Assembly (NCBI GenBank): GCA_030685235.1
Contig: MU839246.1
Span: 1 to 64,000 of the forward strand
Length of the DNA stretch: 64,000 nucleotides
Reading direction: 5' to 3'
From: Copromyces sp. CBS 386.78
Lineage: Eukaryota; Ascomycota; Sordariomycetes; Sordariales; Sordariaceae
The first letter of the stretch is position 1; each line of letters opens with the position of its first letter. This document shows, in pieces, positions 46,601-61,057 of the stretch. The position numbers and the translations under genes were made by a program. The notes under the pieces were generated by a model. That model saw only the letters and a program-made list of their open reading frames with translations. It made no database searches and was not told the origin of the DNA.

Positions 46601-48420
46601 GGGCAGGCATCAATGAATGAACCTGACTGACCGAGGATGACGACTGAGTTCCGTGGCTGTTACTCTCAAAGCAATTTACTTGATCCGTCCTGTGGTCCGT
46701 CTTGCTTCACTGTACATATTAGCTAGGACTGATGAAGTTCGAAACCCCCTTGTCCGGCCATCAAATCAACCCCGGTCCTGGCTCGCCCGGTCCTTGACAG
46801 ACCAGTGGAGTACAGAAATGACAGCGCCAGAAATGGAAGCTATTGATCGACACAGCCCAGAACGGCGGGGCGGGCCTCATATCCCCGGCGAACCCAGGCC
46901 CCTAGCAGGCCGCAGGCGTGTACAACCGGGGGACGGGAATGTCACGAATGTTCGGGAGGATTGCGGAGACTCCACCTCGACCCGACCGATGTTTCGGAGA
47001 AGGAGGAGGGGACGGAGGACGGACATCGGATGATACAGATTTTAACCCACAGTCCGGATTTGTGTCAGCCAGACTTAATGCTACAAACATGCTCACCCGT
47101 CGTCGGTCACTGTAGGAGTCAAACCTCCAAGACTGTAGCAGGCTCTCACAATCGACAATCTCCTATTGTTCCCGTCTTCAAAAGAAAAAGAAAAGCACCT
47201 CACAACAGGCATAGAAACGGTTCTTGACCTGCTGAGGTTAGACTTGCGAAAACGGTTTATTTTCAGCCAAATTTCTTCCGATTTCTTTTCCCTTTGATGC
47301 CAAGAAAAAACAAGTTTTCGCCAATTACGGGAATAACAAGGTCGAGAGAGAGCTGCAGAAAAAAAAAAAAAAAAGAAAAAAGAAAGGGGAATGAAATGGC
47401 GGGGTGATGCGATTCGGGTGCCCTGTTCTGTACCTGACTGCCTGGCTGGACTGGTTGTGCAGAGCGTTCCTGGATGCGCGCTGTGAGCTTCCCCTTGTGA
47501 AGCAGTTTGAAAGAAGTATTTTACCCAAGAAATGGAGCTAGCTAGGGAACGACATATTAAAGACTTCGGATGAGAACTCCCCCCCCCCCCACGTGAACAC
47601 CTCATTGCACCCTTTGCATCTCATACGTTCGCAGCCGTGGCATCCAGTCCCCATCATCTATTGGCATGGATTCAAGTTGACATTTGCCCTTGAGACTGAA
47701 AGGAGCCCATTTCTACCCTCTATCTAAAAAGCGCATCTCTCGCGTTACACAAAGGAGAAAGAAGGGGCGGCTTACGTATGTACACTACCTACTCCACGCA
47801 AGGTCCTAATTGTGCAGTGCAGTGCAGCGCGTTGCAGTAGTGACTACACAGTCCACTGCGTACAGCTTGTGTAATGTTGAATCGTCTGGTCGCCTGCCCG
47901 CCCGCTTGTGTAGGTATCACGGCGACATGGCGACTGTACGCTGGTGCAGTGCAGTGAACTTCGACACCGGAAGCGATGGTATAGCTGATGCCGGGCAAAT
48001 GGCGATGAATTTGAGATGCAATGGTGTGGTGTTTCGACTTTTCAGTGGTCCAAGTTTTCATAGCGGAGGTTGTTTGTTGATATGGTGAGACGGCTGGGAT
48101 GGGGTAGGATGGGATTGGGGATTGTTGTTCCCGTTTGGGAAATTTGGAGAGGAATTGGAGGGTTGTGATTGGTTGATGTTGCATAGCTGTGTTGTTCGGG
48201 ATGTGGTGTTGATTTGGGGGTTGAAGGGTCAACGGTTGTTGATGGACCCGACTTTTGTTCAAGGATAACTGATGGTGGGTCCCAGGGCACAGGCCATCTA
48301 CCGCCTGCTCCACTCATGCCCTGGTTTCGCCCACCGTTTCTACCGTATCTTCTTATTCAAATTGGATTTGACTACTATACAAGCAGTTTAGCACATCTGG
48401 TGGATCCACTGCCCCACTAA
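43656..48420. other. Gene-poor interval
   Basis: Normal composition. A plus-strand frame of 221 codons (44910-45575) overlaps another of 146 (45263-45703), but neither shows domains or typical codon use, so I do not call them. An A-rich run at 47360-47384 and a C-run at 47580-47590 are present. GCAGTGCAGT repeats occur near 47815-47960. Confidence 0.45.
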
Positions 48421-48640
48421 ACTTATTATAGTATAGCCGGGCCGGCAGGCCCACTTTTACCCACTTTACACCCTGCCAGCCGTGCCAGCCAACTGCAGAT
48501 CAGCTGCAGGTGACTATGCCAGCCCGAAAAGGTTAGCTGGGTAGACTAAAAATGATCGCTGGGTAGACTAAACCCACTTTTACGCTGAGTAAGCCACCCA
48601 GCCGCCTAGTACACTGTATGCATCGCTGCCCAACCTCGTT
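48421..48640. repeat. Short repeated motifs at the edge of the RIP block
   Basis: CCCACTTTTAC occurs near 48450 and again near 48574, and GCTGGGTAGACTAAA occurs twice near 48536 and 48558. The stretch is rich in CCAGCC words and ends where RIP-type AT-rich sequence starts. It may be the less mutated end of a repeat. Confidence 0.5.
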
Positions 48641-49299
48641 GTCGTCGCGCGTTTTATTAGCGATTGTTAACTATATTGCGTAATTGAATAAAGCTATCGC
48701 GAGACCTTATCTACCGTTGCGTAATATTTTTGAGCGAATATTCCGTTGTCTTTATTATTTTTTCGTAGAGTATTATTTTTTTGTAGAGTATTATTGAATT
48801 CGCTATATTGTACTATATTGCTTATAAATTGTATTCGTATATTTAATTCGGTAAGTTAGCCTTATATCCGATTAGAAATAATTAATATTAATAGGACGTT
48901 ATTAGAATCCTTAATTAAAATACTATTAATTCTAATTCGAACGGTTATTCTTTAGCGGAGTACGACTCCCTTTATTAAAATTTAATTACTATTAATCCGC
49001 TATCGCCGCTAGCCGTCGAAGTCGAAATTAAGAATACGGTTACTATCCCTTACCCCTAGCGAGCGCGCGAAGTTAACGAAACTATTATTTATATCCTTTA
49101 ACTATAATAATAGGGCTATTACTTTCGATAAATTATAGGAATACGCTATATAATAAAGTTTTATAGTTTAGTCGTATAGTAATATAAAGAATAAGAAGAA
49201 GGGGGAAGAGTAATTCGTTATATATATTAATTATAGTTATATATATAGTTATATTTATAAAGTTATTGGGTAAGGGGTTCGAAATATTGGTTTACATCG

Positions 49300-51700
49300 A
49301 TTCAATTACTTATATTAAGTAAAAGTCGTATTAAGGAAGAGGTAAGGTAATTAATAATTCGTTAAAAAAATTAATAATAATTATAATTATAGTTTCGATA
49401 TTATTAATTTCGTTAGTAATATTATTTATCGATAATAGGTTTACTATAATTATAAAGAGGCCGTTAATATCGCTATCGAGAGGTTATTTAGTATCGCTAG
49501 AATAATAGCCCGCCAAATTACTTATTATTTTAACAGTACGTTAAATTATAATAATATAGGATTAGAGGATATTATTGCCATTTAGTAAGTTGACCGTAAT
49601 AATTTAATTGAAGAGTTACGTAGTCTTCGAATCCTTATTATTATTAGGGAAGTGCTTAATATCTAATATTATATCCGACGAATTAAATATAGTTCCTATA
49701 TAATAATAAAGGCTTTTATCAACCTATTAGAATAATATAAGGATTATTATAATATTAAGTACTTTATTAAATATAATGAAAGAGGGAGGGTTATACGAGT
49801 ATTTTGGACTTTCGATTAGTATATAGAAATATAGAAGAAAAATTCCTATATATTATTAGTTAATAATACGTATAAGGTAAGTACTTTTATACATTTTTAT
49901 TATTATTATATAAATATATTTATTTACTATTTAGGAGTTTATATTAAATTTTTTTTTTTATATAGGTTAATTATTTTAACTTCCCCCTCTTTAATATTAT
50001 TAGTATCGATATATTAGGCTAGAATTTTAATATTAGCTTCGGTCTTTTAAGCGGGGAGAAATAGGAGGATTTCGAATAGTAATTCTAATACTTAAAAAAG
50101 TTCTAAGAAAATTACGAAATCCCTAACCCCAATATTATTATTAGCGATTTTAATAAGGGATTTAAAAAGGCCGCTATTGCTATTTATTTAAATGTACTAT
50201 ATTAGTTTTATATATAGTGTATTATAAAGAACATAAATTATTATATTAAGAAGAAGTGGATATAGTTAGGTAGTATTAAATTAGTCCCTAGTATTAATTT
50301 ATTAAATCCCCCCCTAATTATACGGGATTTAAATAGTAAAAGCCTTAATCCTTTATTATATTAAGGCTCTACGGCCGTATTAGAGGATAAAATTAATAAA
50401 TATTTCGACGACGATTTAGAAGAAGAGGATTTAGAGGAGGTTAATAATATAACTATCGCTACTTATTTTATATAATAACCTAATAATAAGTAAGGAATTT
50501 GCAACGTAATTAATAAGCTACCGCTTAAAGTTATTATTTTATATAATTGTAAATATGAAATCCCTATTTTTAATTTAATTCGTCGGTTTTATTAAAATTT
50601 GTATAAGGGGTTCTAGAAGGTATAGAAGTAGGTAATTTATACTAATAATAAAGGTTGTTTTAAGCGGGTATAGTAATTAATAGTTAATGAATTTAGATGA
50701 TAAATTCGTACGTATCTTCCCCTTTTACCCCTTCTATAATAAATAATATACTTTTTTCGTTTGTACTTTATTTTATTTTATTAGACTAATTATTATTTAT
50801 TATAGCACTCCTCTCCTACTTCTATAAGTATTACCTCCTATAGATTAACGAATTCGGTAATTATATTATTTCAAAGTATAGAAATTATAATATTAGAGTT
50901 AGTAATTGAATTGAATCTATATATAAAGCTATTAAACGTTTACTTAAGAATCGCTTCTCTTCGTTAAATTAATTATATAAATATATACGAATTATTTACC
51001 GCTTTTAAAGGTAGGAGTTTAAGAGGAGGGTTGTAGAGGCGAAATAAAGGCTTTTAATTAAATATAAAACGGTCGAAATATTCGATAATTTAATATTGAA
51101 AGTACGTAAATATATCCGAAAAAGTCTATATTTCTATAAATAGATTCTTTAGAGTTTTTCAGGGTTTTTTAGAGGAAATAAGTCCCTTTTTATATTTAGC
51201 CTTAATTAACTAATTATTTTTATATAATTTTTATATAAATTGTGTTATATGCTTTTAAATTTTTATAGTTTTAATACCGATATACGTATAATAATTAACT
51301 TAAAAATCCGGTTTAAAATTTAGACTTTAGTTGTAAAAAGGAGTTTACTGCCTAATATAGCCTACCTTATAAGTATTTTATATTAAAATTACTATAGGAG
51401 GACCCGCTACTAGTATTATTGAAGGAGGATTTAAATATGTATTAGTAATTGAATTTAAATAGCGGATTAGGTAATATAATTAAAGTTAAGCGTTATATTT
51501 ATACTATCCGAAACCCTACTACTTTATTTAATTGCTAATATAAAGCGGTAATTTCTAATTTAAACTTTATAGAGTATATATATAGAATAACGGGGCGCGA
51601 CCTTATAAATCCGGAAGTTTACGAATTACGTAATCTAAAGGGTAATTAAACTTTATTTATTTAACTTACTTAATTTACGCCTATCGATTATAATTAGTAT
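49300..51700 (+). mobile_element. RIP-destroyed Mutator-like DNA transposon (probable)
   Basis: The clearest relic is at about 50840-51150: read with stops, it gives YRNYNIRVSN, then IESIYKAIKRLLKNRFSSL and a basic helix, resembling the conserved YRNYG..TSR.ESAHKAIKRYL part of fungal MULE transposases (Hop-like). Stops are where Gln or Trp codons are expected. Further 5' and 3' relics are only suggestive, so the limits are rough. Confidence 0.5.
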
Positions 51701-53599
51701 AATAATAGCCGTATACTATTTTACAACGAAGATAGAGTGGGCCTTCGCCGGATAGTACTAGAAAATATAAGGGGGGGGGGTATTAATATTTATACTTCGC
51801 CGCTAGAAATAGTTCCGCGGTAGAGGTAAAGGAGGAAGTATTTAATAAGTAGTAACGTAGGAGTTAGTAGGAAATGCCGCCCTTATTCGAATAAATTTTA
51901 AGGAGTTACGTTAGGGTTTTATAATAGGTTTCGCAGCGTTATAGAGGATATAAATTTTAGCTCCCTTACCTTTACCCTTTATTACGGGAAGAGGGCGAGA
52001 GGTTGGGTGTAGATAATTAATATGTGTAATTGTACTAATTTAGGGAATTTTTTCACGTTTTTTTTCTTTAGCTAAGGACTACGGGGTTATTAAGGGAGTA
52101 GGGTAGTTTATTACAAGTAGGAGCAGATTAGTTGCTTAGTTAGGTACTATTAGTTATAGGTTTGAGCCTTGAAGATAAAAGGAGAAGGAATCTCCTTCGA
52201 GATTTAGGAAGAGAGATAGGTAATTTAAACTAAACAATACTCCTTCTTAGAAGAATGTATTCGAATTCTGATCCTAAATTTATTTTCCCGTACTAAGTTT
52301 ATTCTTCTTTTGCTTCGTAATCCCCTCTTAAGAAGATTAACGTTTAAATTTACTCCTTCAATTTCTTTCGAAGATCCGTTAGAATATAATACTTTAGTAT
52401 TAATTTTAATCTCTTCCTAAATAATCGATAATTAGTATATAAAGATTTCCTCGTTTTTATTTTATAGATAGGATTTATTTTATAGTAGATTTACTCTCTT
52501 TTTTAAAATATTAATTCTTATAATTTTTATATTAATTGAATTAGTTTCTTTATAGTAGAGAGTTGGTCTCTCTTCTTATATAGTATTTTCTACTCTAAAT
52601 TAAATAGTAATAAGGACGAAATAAATTTTAAATTCCTAATTAAATTAGTTAATACGAATTCGAAGAGTCTTCGGCTAAGATTTTTCGTAGATGTTAAAGT
52701 TATTTCCGCTTTCTTCAGGATATTAATTTAAGAGTTGAAGGTTGAATAATAAATAATTAATTACTTCTTTCGGTAAAGAAGTTTTTTACTCAATTTAATA
52801 GAGATTTTAATTCCGGATATATATAAATTTTAAATTCTTTGTTTAATTTACAATTTGCTAATATTCTTCGACGAATATACTAGCCCTTTTCCCTTCTTTA
52901 ATTAGATTATAATTGACGTAAAATACGAAAACGACTTATTTCGAAATATTAATTTAATAAAACAATAGATTAGAAACTAGAGGATTAGTAGTTTAAATTA
53001 TATAGTAAATTAGAAATTACGAATTAGTAATAGATAATAAATCCCCCCTTTACTATTTCTATTTATATTTAGTATAGATATTCGTAATTTATATATTAAA
53101 CTCTTCTTTAGAATAGTCGTAACCCTTTTGGAGTATATTATATTAATATTTTAAATAATTCTAATTAACCTTTTACAAATAATTAGTTTTTTATTAGAAG
53201 TAAGTACGGCTGGAAGGGTAATATTTATTTTTTATTACAATAGTAATTATTATTAATTAAGCGAAATTATAATTAGACTTCCGAATTAATATAATATTTA
53301 ATACTTTAATTAAAATATAAATATTTTGATTTAAATAATATAAAAGTATTTAAAAGATGAAAAGTATTTCAATAAAAGATATTAAATCTGCCTATTTCCG
53401 AATAACTATAATAATTTCAAATATAACCCTATATAATTACTAATATATTTCCCCTTCTCTTATAATATTTTAATTTAGAGACCCTTACTTTATAATTAAT
53501 TATTATTAAATATTATATTTAATATTTTTTCCTCCCTTTCCGTTCCGAAGACCTCTCCTTCCTCCAATATTTAGAAGCCTATTATACCGGGAATTTTTA

Positions 53600-56500
53600 A
53601 CCCTACTACTTTCTTTATTAAAAGTAATATTATAGTTTACATCTATAATATTAGCCTTAAGAAGAAGTTTGACGGTAAGAAAATTATTAAATATTTTAAA
53701 CTCTTCGAAGAAGAGGTCGGATACATTAACTTTAATAATAACGAATTTAAAATTACTATTTAAATCGGCTAATATAAAAAATAGCCTAAGGACGTTACTA
53801 AAAGTATTTTCCACTAGTTTAAAATTAACATTAGTACTACTTAGGAGAATTTTACTTTAGCCTTTAAAATTACTTATAGAATTAAGGATTTTAAATAGAC
53901 CGATAATATATTTATTACTCTAAAAAATTTTTATACTAGATATATCCCCTATAATAAAATAAAAATTGCCGACGTTATTTTTAATTATTTTACCCTTTTC
54001 GCCCGTTAGTCTTTTATTAATTACAATAGTATTAAGGATTTAATTATTAAGAACTTCTATAAAAAGTTATATATTAATATTAAATATATAATTACTATTT
54101 TTATATATAAACTTAAAGAAGAAATCTATTAGATAAATTAAACTATTTTCGCTAATAAATTTAATAATTTTATTATTAAATAGTTTAATAAAATCAATAC
54201 TTTTAAATTTTCGGCCTCTTCCAACTCTAATAAAAAGGAAATTATTACTAAAATGTATAAGTCTTTTAAAAAGGTCGTTAAACTTAATAACGATATTTCT
54301 TTCGAAGATAATAGTATTCTAATTATTAAAAAAATTATTTAAATTATTATAAAGGAATTTATTAAGAAATAATCCACTATTAATAAAATTATAAATAAAT
54401 TTGCCGAAAATTTTAGGAAGTTAGTAATCTAAATTTCCTAAAGTACCCGCCCCCTTATTATAATATTCCCTCCTACCTTTTAATAGCCTATTATTTATTA
54501 CCCTTTTTAAATTTAATACTTTCCTATTTAGACTAATATTATTTAGACTAATATTATATTTATTAGTAATTTTAATTAAAGTAGAATTTAATACTTATTA
54601 TCTAGTAATTACTAATTTTTTAACGAATATTAAAAGGTTTATTATTAGTATAGAGGAGATTACTTTATATATAAATACGTTAAGAAAGATATAGATTTTA
54701 TATATAAATATTATTCTTTTTAAAAAGTTTAAGTTTTCAAGGGTATATTATTTATTATTTTCTTTAACCTTAATTATAATTACAAGAATTATATAAATTA
54801 AGAATTATATTATATTATATAAAGATAAGGGAAGGTTAGAGAGCTATTAAAGTTTTTAATTACTTTAGAGCCGAATTATCTTATTTATTCTAATTTTAAA
54901 AATTAGGAATTTAAATATTATAAGGGTAGAAACCCTAATAAGTCCAATTACATTCCAAAATTTAATATCCTCTACTAAAGTACTAAAAGAAAGTAGGAAA
55001 AAATATAAAAATTAAAGGGGAAGAAAATATTAACTTTAATTAATATTATTTAAATTAGGAAATATAATTATTTTTATAGTCTAATATTAGAAGTTTAAAA
55101 ATAAGTCGCCTCTATATATATTATTTTAATTAGAAATAAAAAATTCTTTAGTAAATTTCTAAAGGTTATAAAATTAATTAATTTAGAAAATAAAGTCGAA
55201 ATTAGTATAATACCCTTAATTTCTATAATAATCGTTATTTTTAGAGAGATTAAGAAGGTTCGGGTTTCCGAAAGTAATTCGTTTAATAATACTCCTATAT
55301 TTTTATTTATCCCCCTTATTTTAACCGTTAATATAACTAAGAAAGGGGCTAAATATAACGTTAATACTATAGAAGGAAAATAACTTACTTTTAAATTTAT
55401 TATTAAGAAGGCTAAGAAGGTTTACTTCTTTAATTAATTTAGAAATTTTAAGGTCTACAACGATATTACGGATTTAAAGGAGTTTTATTTTATAGTTACG
55501 AAATTTATAAATACTAAGGTTTCGGTTACTATTAAAAATATTATTAAATATAACCCCGTTAATACTATAGCTATTTATTATTAAGTAGATTTATTCGCCG
55601 ATATTATTTATAGTAATAATTACGATTTATTTAAATTTGAATTCGAATATAACGGTAGTACTACCCGTAATAATACCCCGGAGGCTAATAAATTCGTCCT
55701 TATTATGCTTAAAGGATTTATTGTATTTAAGGGATTTGTTTAAGTTAATACTATAAATATTAAGTAGAAATTTATTCGTAGTTATATTTTAATTAATTTT
55801 ATCAAATTAATAAAAGAGAACGTTTAAACTATTTACAATTAAATTAATTAACTAATATTCATTAATATTCCTTTAGAATAGTAGAAGATTAATAAATTTA
55901 AAATTAAGCTAATTAAAAGGGTATTATTCCGTAACGCTTTTATTAATGTTATTAAGTACGTTGAAATATCTATTTTGGCTTTAGGGAATAGAGTTACCCG
56001 ATTTTTTATACTATTTACATTAATAATTTCCGTTAAAACGAAAGGAGGGGAGAAAATTATTACTTTATTTAATATAGGAGTTGAATATAATATTATTTAT
56101 AAAGGATTGGTAGATTATTTCGATTTAATAAATATTAATATTGAAATTATTAATATTAATAGTAACAATAATTAGAAGGGATTCTTTAGTAAGATTTGTA
56201 AGAAGATTTATTTATTCGATAAAAATAAAGAAATCTATTTTTTTATTATTAAAAACCGTTTATTTAATTATAAGATTATTTTGGGTTTACCTTTCTTTTA
56301 GGACGCTAATATTTATATAAAGTACAATAAGAACAGAAAGAACTATACTTCTATTACTATTAATGGGATAGTGATCCGCATTGCTCTAACTGTTACTTCC
56401 GAAGTATATAAAGGCGGTAAAAATTTCGAAGCCTAGAAGTTAAATAGAATTAATTAATAGATTTAATTCCCAAGTAGTATTTATAGCCTTTATATAATTC

Positions 56501-59500
56501 GGTAAAAATAGCGTTATAAATATTAGTTTTTTAGTAAGGATAGAACTATTAAATTAAATAGAATTTAAAGAAGATAATAAGAAGATTACTATATTTATAG
56601 ATGAAGTAGCGGAAAATTTAGTAGAAATATTATTTAAAGAGAAGGAAAAGTATAAGGCGTTATAAAAGGTTTAAGAGATTATTAGAAAAGGAAATATTAA
56701 TTTTAAGGTTAATTCGGGTTTAGAGAATATTATTTAACTACGTTCGGTATAAAGTAGAAGAAGAAATCTGAAAATTAGTATTAAAAAAGATTTAGAGGAA
56801 TTAAAAGTAATGGTTATTCTCTAATAAATAAAGAAGAGGATTAAAAAGGTATTAATAAGGGAATTTAAAAAGGCTGTAAAGAAATCCGTAGGGAAAGTAA
56901 GGTAAATATTAACGATTTTCCGTATATAAATTAATATTATATATAAGAAAGTCGGTTAGAAAATTAACTTAATTGATAACGTAGGTTTTAACGGGTTAAA
57001 GCCGGTAGGAAATTCTAATTAAAAGGTAAATAAGTAGGCCTAAATATAGGAATAGATCGCTAATACTCTAGAAAATTTCGGTATAGAGTAGGACGACTAT
57101 ATTGTTCCCCGGTTTATAAAATTAATTAAAGGGTTAAAATTAATTGAAGAGCGTTTTTAAACTATAATTAAAACGGTCTAAGGTATTTTAAACAATAGCG
57201 AAATTGAATTATTTATTTATATTTTCTATAATAAGGAATATACTTTTGCCTAGGACTTTATAGAATATAGAAAACTCGATCCTAATATAGTTCCCCCTTA
57301 ATAAATTTATATTATTTTATATTTAATTTAATAAATTAAAATTATCCCTATTCTTAAAGCTCTCTATAATTAAATTTATAATTTATTTAAAGAAAGGATA
57401 AAAAAGGGAATTTTCGAAGAAAATTATATTACTTATTAAAATAATTAGTTTTTTATTATTAAGAAGGATGGAAATATATATTTAATTAATAATATTTAGA
57501 AAATTAATTAGGTTATTTTAAAAGATATAAATCTACTTCTAGGTTATGAAGAATTTAGCGAAGGCTTTAGAGGTTGTAAAATAATCTTTCTATTCGATCT
57601 CTTTTCTAATTATAATTAAATCCTTTTCGAAGAGATTAGTAAGGATATTATTACCTTTTCTATACCCTTTAGTTACTTTAGAATAATAATTTTATTTTCG
57701 AGAAGTATTAATTTTATTACCTAATTTATAAGGGTAATAATTAGAATATTCTACGATTTAATTCCCGATATTTATTAACCTTATTTTAATAATATTTATA
57801 TTAAAGGCCCCCGGATAAATTACAATAGGGAGGAAATTAATATAAAAGGAGTTAGGAAATATATTTTAGAATATTTGATTAATATCGATAAAGTTTTATT
57901 TAATATAGAATTAGCCGGAGGAATTATTATAATTATTAAATCTAATTAGTATTAGAATAAAACTATATTCGTAGGATACTTTTATAGTCCCGACGGAAGA
58001 TCCTTAAATAAAAATAAGGTTATAAAGATTAATAAGTAGATTTATTACGAATATTAACTAGATAGGAAGGGTAAGGAAATTGAGTAAGTTAAAGCCTTTA
58101 TTAGAATTATTAGATATTATAGGATTTAGATTAAGAATTTTAGTATTATTATAATCCTTCTTGATATATTAATAAAAAAGGGAATTAAATAGATTTAGAC
58201 CGAGAATGAATAATTTGTAATAGAATATTTTTAGTACTTTATAATTACTACCCTAATTCTAGTAATTTTCGTTTATAATAATTCGAAGTATAGTATAATT
58301 TATTTTATAGTTAATATTTTAATCGAAGGATAGGGAGTAGTATTAGAATAAATTAGCCCTAATAATAAAAAATATTTTTGTAAATTCAAAAGCGGGATTT
58401 AGTCGGAAGTTAAAAAGTAATATAATATTATTAAAAGAGAATTTTAAAGTCTCTTCTATATTTTTAAACGTTTACGAAAATATTTATTCGGCATTTGTTT
58501 TATTATTGAAATAAATGCTATAATCTTTATATATTAATTTAATAGTATTGTTAGTAACGTCCCCGGTGCTTTATTAATAAAATGGATTATTTGGATTAAG
58601 ATTTTCGATTTCGAAGTTAAATATATTCTTGGAAGTAAGAATATAATTGCTGATAGTCTATTTCGTAAATTTTTAGGGCCTTTTAATTTCTACGAAAAGG
58701 AGTACGAAGTAGATATTAATAATTTTGTAAATGCGTAGATTTATTCTATTTTCGTTATTTATACCGATATTTTAGAGTTTATTTTTAAGGGAAATTGGTT
58801 AGACCTTTCTTACGAGATTTCTACTTATTTAATAACGTATAAGGTTTTTAACTGCTTAAAGGGATTTGTTTTTAAACGTTAGTTTTATAATAATATTATA
58901 AGATATTTTATTTTTAAAGGAGTTTTTTAGCTACGACCGACGAATCCTTTATAGTTTCTATAGAGGTTAATTAACGGCTTTACGGAGCGTAAATAGATTA
59001 TATTTCGTTATTACGACGAAGTAGGCTATTAAGGAAGGGAAGGGATATATTATTATATTATTAAATATTATTATTAGAAGGGTATATATATTAACGTTAA
59101 GGAATTAATCCGTTCTTATTTAATTTATTAGAAATATAATCCTAAAAAGTTCGAAGATAGATATTAATAGATATTTCCTAATATTTAACCTATAGGAAAG
59201 TAGATTTTTAATATTTAATTTATACTTAGTATAAGTAGAAAGAGAGTACCTTTATTAGAAGTTAGAAATAATTTTATTAATTATATAAAAGTTATTATTC
59301 TGCTTAATATTAAGGTAGAAAACGTTTAAAAGTTTTTTAAAATAATCTTTTTCTATTAGGGATTTTTTAATTTTTATTTTAGTAGACGGTAGTTTAGAAT
59401 TTATAAGAATATTTAAAGAAATAATTAATTTATTAAGGATTTTAAAGCACGTTATTACCCCTTATAATTCGAGGACGAATAAATTAAATAAGTAAAGATA

Positions 59501-60400
59501 TTTAATTATCGCTATTTCTTTAATTAAAATTATTAATAGGAATAATATTAATTAAAGGACGTACTTACTTTACGTTCTCTTTACCGATTATATAATAATA
59601 AGAGGTAATTATAGATATATTCCCTTTTAGCTTACTTATAATTATAATCCAATTACCCCTATTGAATTTATTTTACCCTTTTAAAGAATAGTAAATTAGG
59701 AAAACGATAAAAAACGTATAATAAGAGAAGAATTAATTTCTATTATAGCCGCTATATATATAGATATTGAATATTATTTCGCTTAGGTAGCCGAAAAAGT
59801 TGCGGTAATAAGAAAGAAGGCTACTAATTATTATAATAAATATAATTAGCGAAGGATAAAACCTTTAAATAGTTAAATCGAAGAGGAAAATCTAGTATTA
59901 ATTTATAATAATATCTGGCGTATTAATATAAACTCTAGTAAGAAATTAATTTATTAATAGAGAAGTCCGTATTATATCCGCCGAATTTCAGGTAACGTTT
60001 ATTACGTTAGGACTTTTAATAGCGTAGAAATTAATAAATTAGTTAATTCTTAGAAGATTAAGAAATTTATTATAAAGGACGGTATAATATTAGTAGTAGA
60101 CGAGCCTAAAGCGTTATTAAATTAGATTAATTTCGAGGAAGGATAAGGAGATTTTGAATTATTTAATAATAGAATAATATTAGAGGAAATAGGATAGCGA
60201 GATTTGGGTACTAGCCTAGACGAAGAAAGGATAATATTCGAATTATAATAAGTAATAAAATTTTGTACTAAAGTATAAAAAGTAAAAGTGGTAAAATAGA
60301 ATTAGCGTTTAGAAATCTCCTTATTAAATATTAAACTATCGGGTAATTAGGAAAAAGTAGATTCCGAAGAAGAGGAAGAAGAATTTTAATAGAAGAGCAA
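53600..60400 (+). mobile_element. RIP-destroyed Ty3/Gypsy retrotransposon
   Basis: Relics in one direction and in Gypsy order, all riddled with TAG/TAA. Gag-like at about 53660-53900 (KKFDGKKIIKYFKLFEEEVG). Protease-like at about 56030-56130 (FNIGVEYNIIYKGLV, where an Asp-Thr-Gly would be expected). Reverse transcriptase at about 57340-57880 (FFIIKKDGN, FLFDLFSNYN, NNIYIKGP where the YxDD box should be). RNase H end at about 58590-58680 (FDFEVKYILGSKNIIADSL). Integrase from about 59000 with the zinc-finger His and Cys codons turned to Tyr. LTRs are not resolved by eye. The element is dead. Limits are approximate. Confidence 0.8.
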
Positions 60401-61049
60401 TTTCCGAATATAATACTAAATCTAACTTTATATAATACTATAAACGATAAGGAGATCCGTACCCCGACCGAAATTTTCGATCTAATATTTTTCTATTCTT
60501 TTTTTTTTTCTTTTTATTTTCTGCCTTTTCCTTCTCCGATTTCTTCCCTATCTTTACGTATTAAAGATATATCCTTTTATTTCTTCCTCTTTATTATTTT
60601 GATTTAAAATTATGTTTTTTTATTTATTTATTTTATTTTTTTCGTTTAAAAGTTCGAATAAAGGGAAGTCCCTACTAATTTTATAATATAAATAATCCCG
60701 ACTTATTTCTAGCCTTAATATATTGAAGGCCCTTAGGGAATTATAAATTTAGGTAAAAATAAGTTTAGAATATATAATTAAAAAATTAGCGTATTATTTA
60801 AACATAATTATTATTTTTAGTTTAAAAAATAATTTATTTTATAAAGTTCTAAAAGGGAGGAGATTTATTTGGGCTACCCTTTTTAAAGGAAGATTTTCCT
60901 AAGGGAAATCTATTTTTTTATTAGTTATTTCTACCGTTTAAAAATTACTTCTAAGGTTATTTTATCCGTATTATTAGTATTTTGGCTTAGTAGATACTTT
61001 TTTATACTTTTTAATTAAGTATAATATAAATTTTATTATTTACGAAGGT

Positions 61050-61057
61050 AATTTAAA
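61050..61057. repeat. Target-site duplication, left copy (AATTTAAA)
   Basis: AATTTAAA directly before the TIR element, repeated at 61876-61883 directly after it. Confidence 0.85.

Noticed and set aside
55975..56175. 66-codon frame as a small gene
   Set aside because: It is the protease-region relic of the dead Gypsy element.
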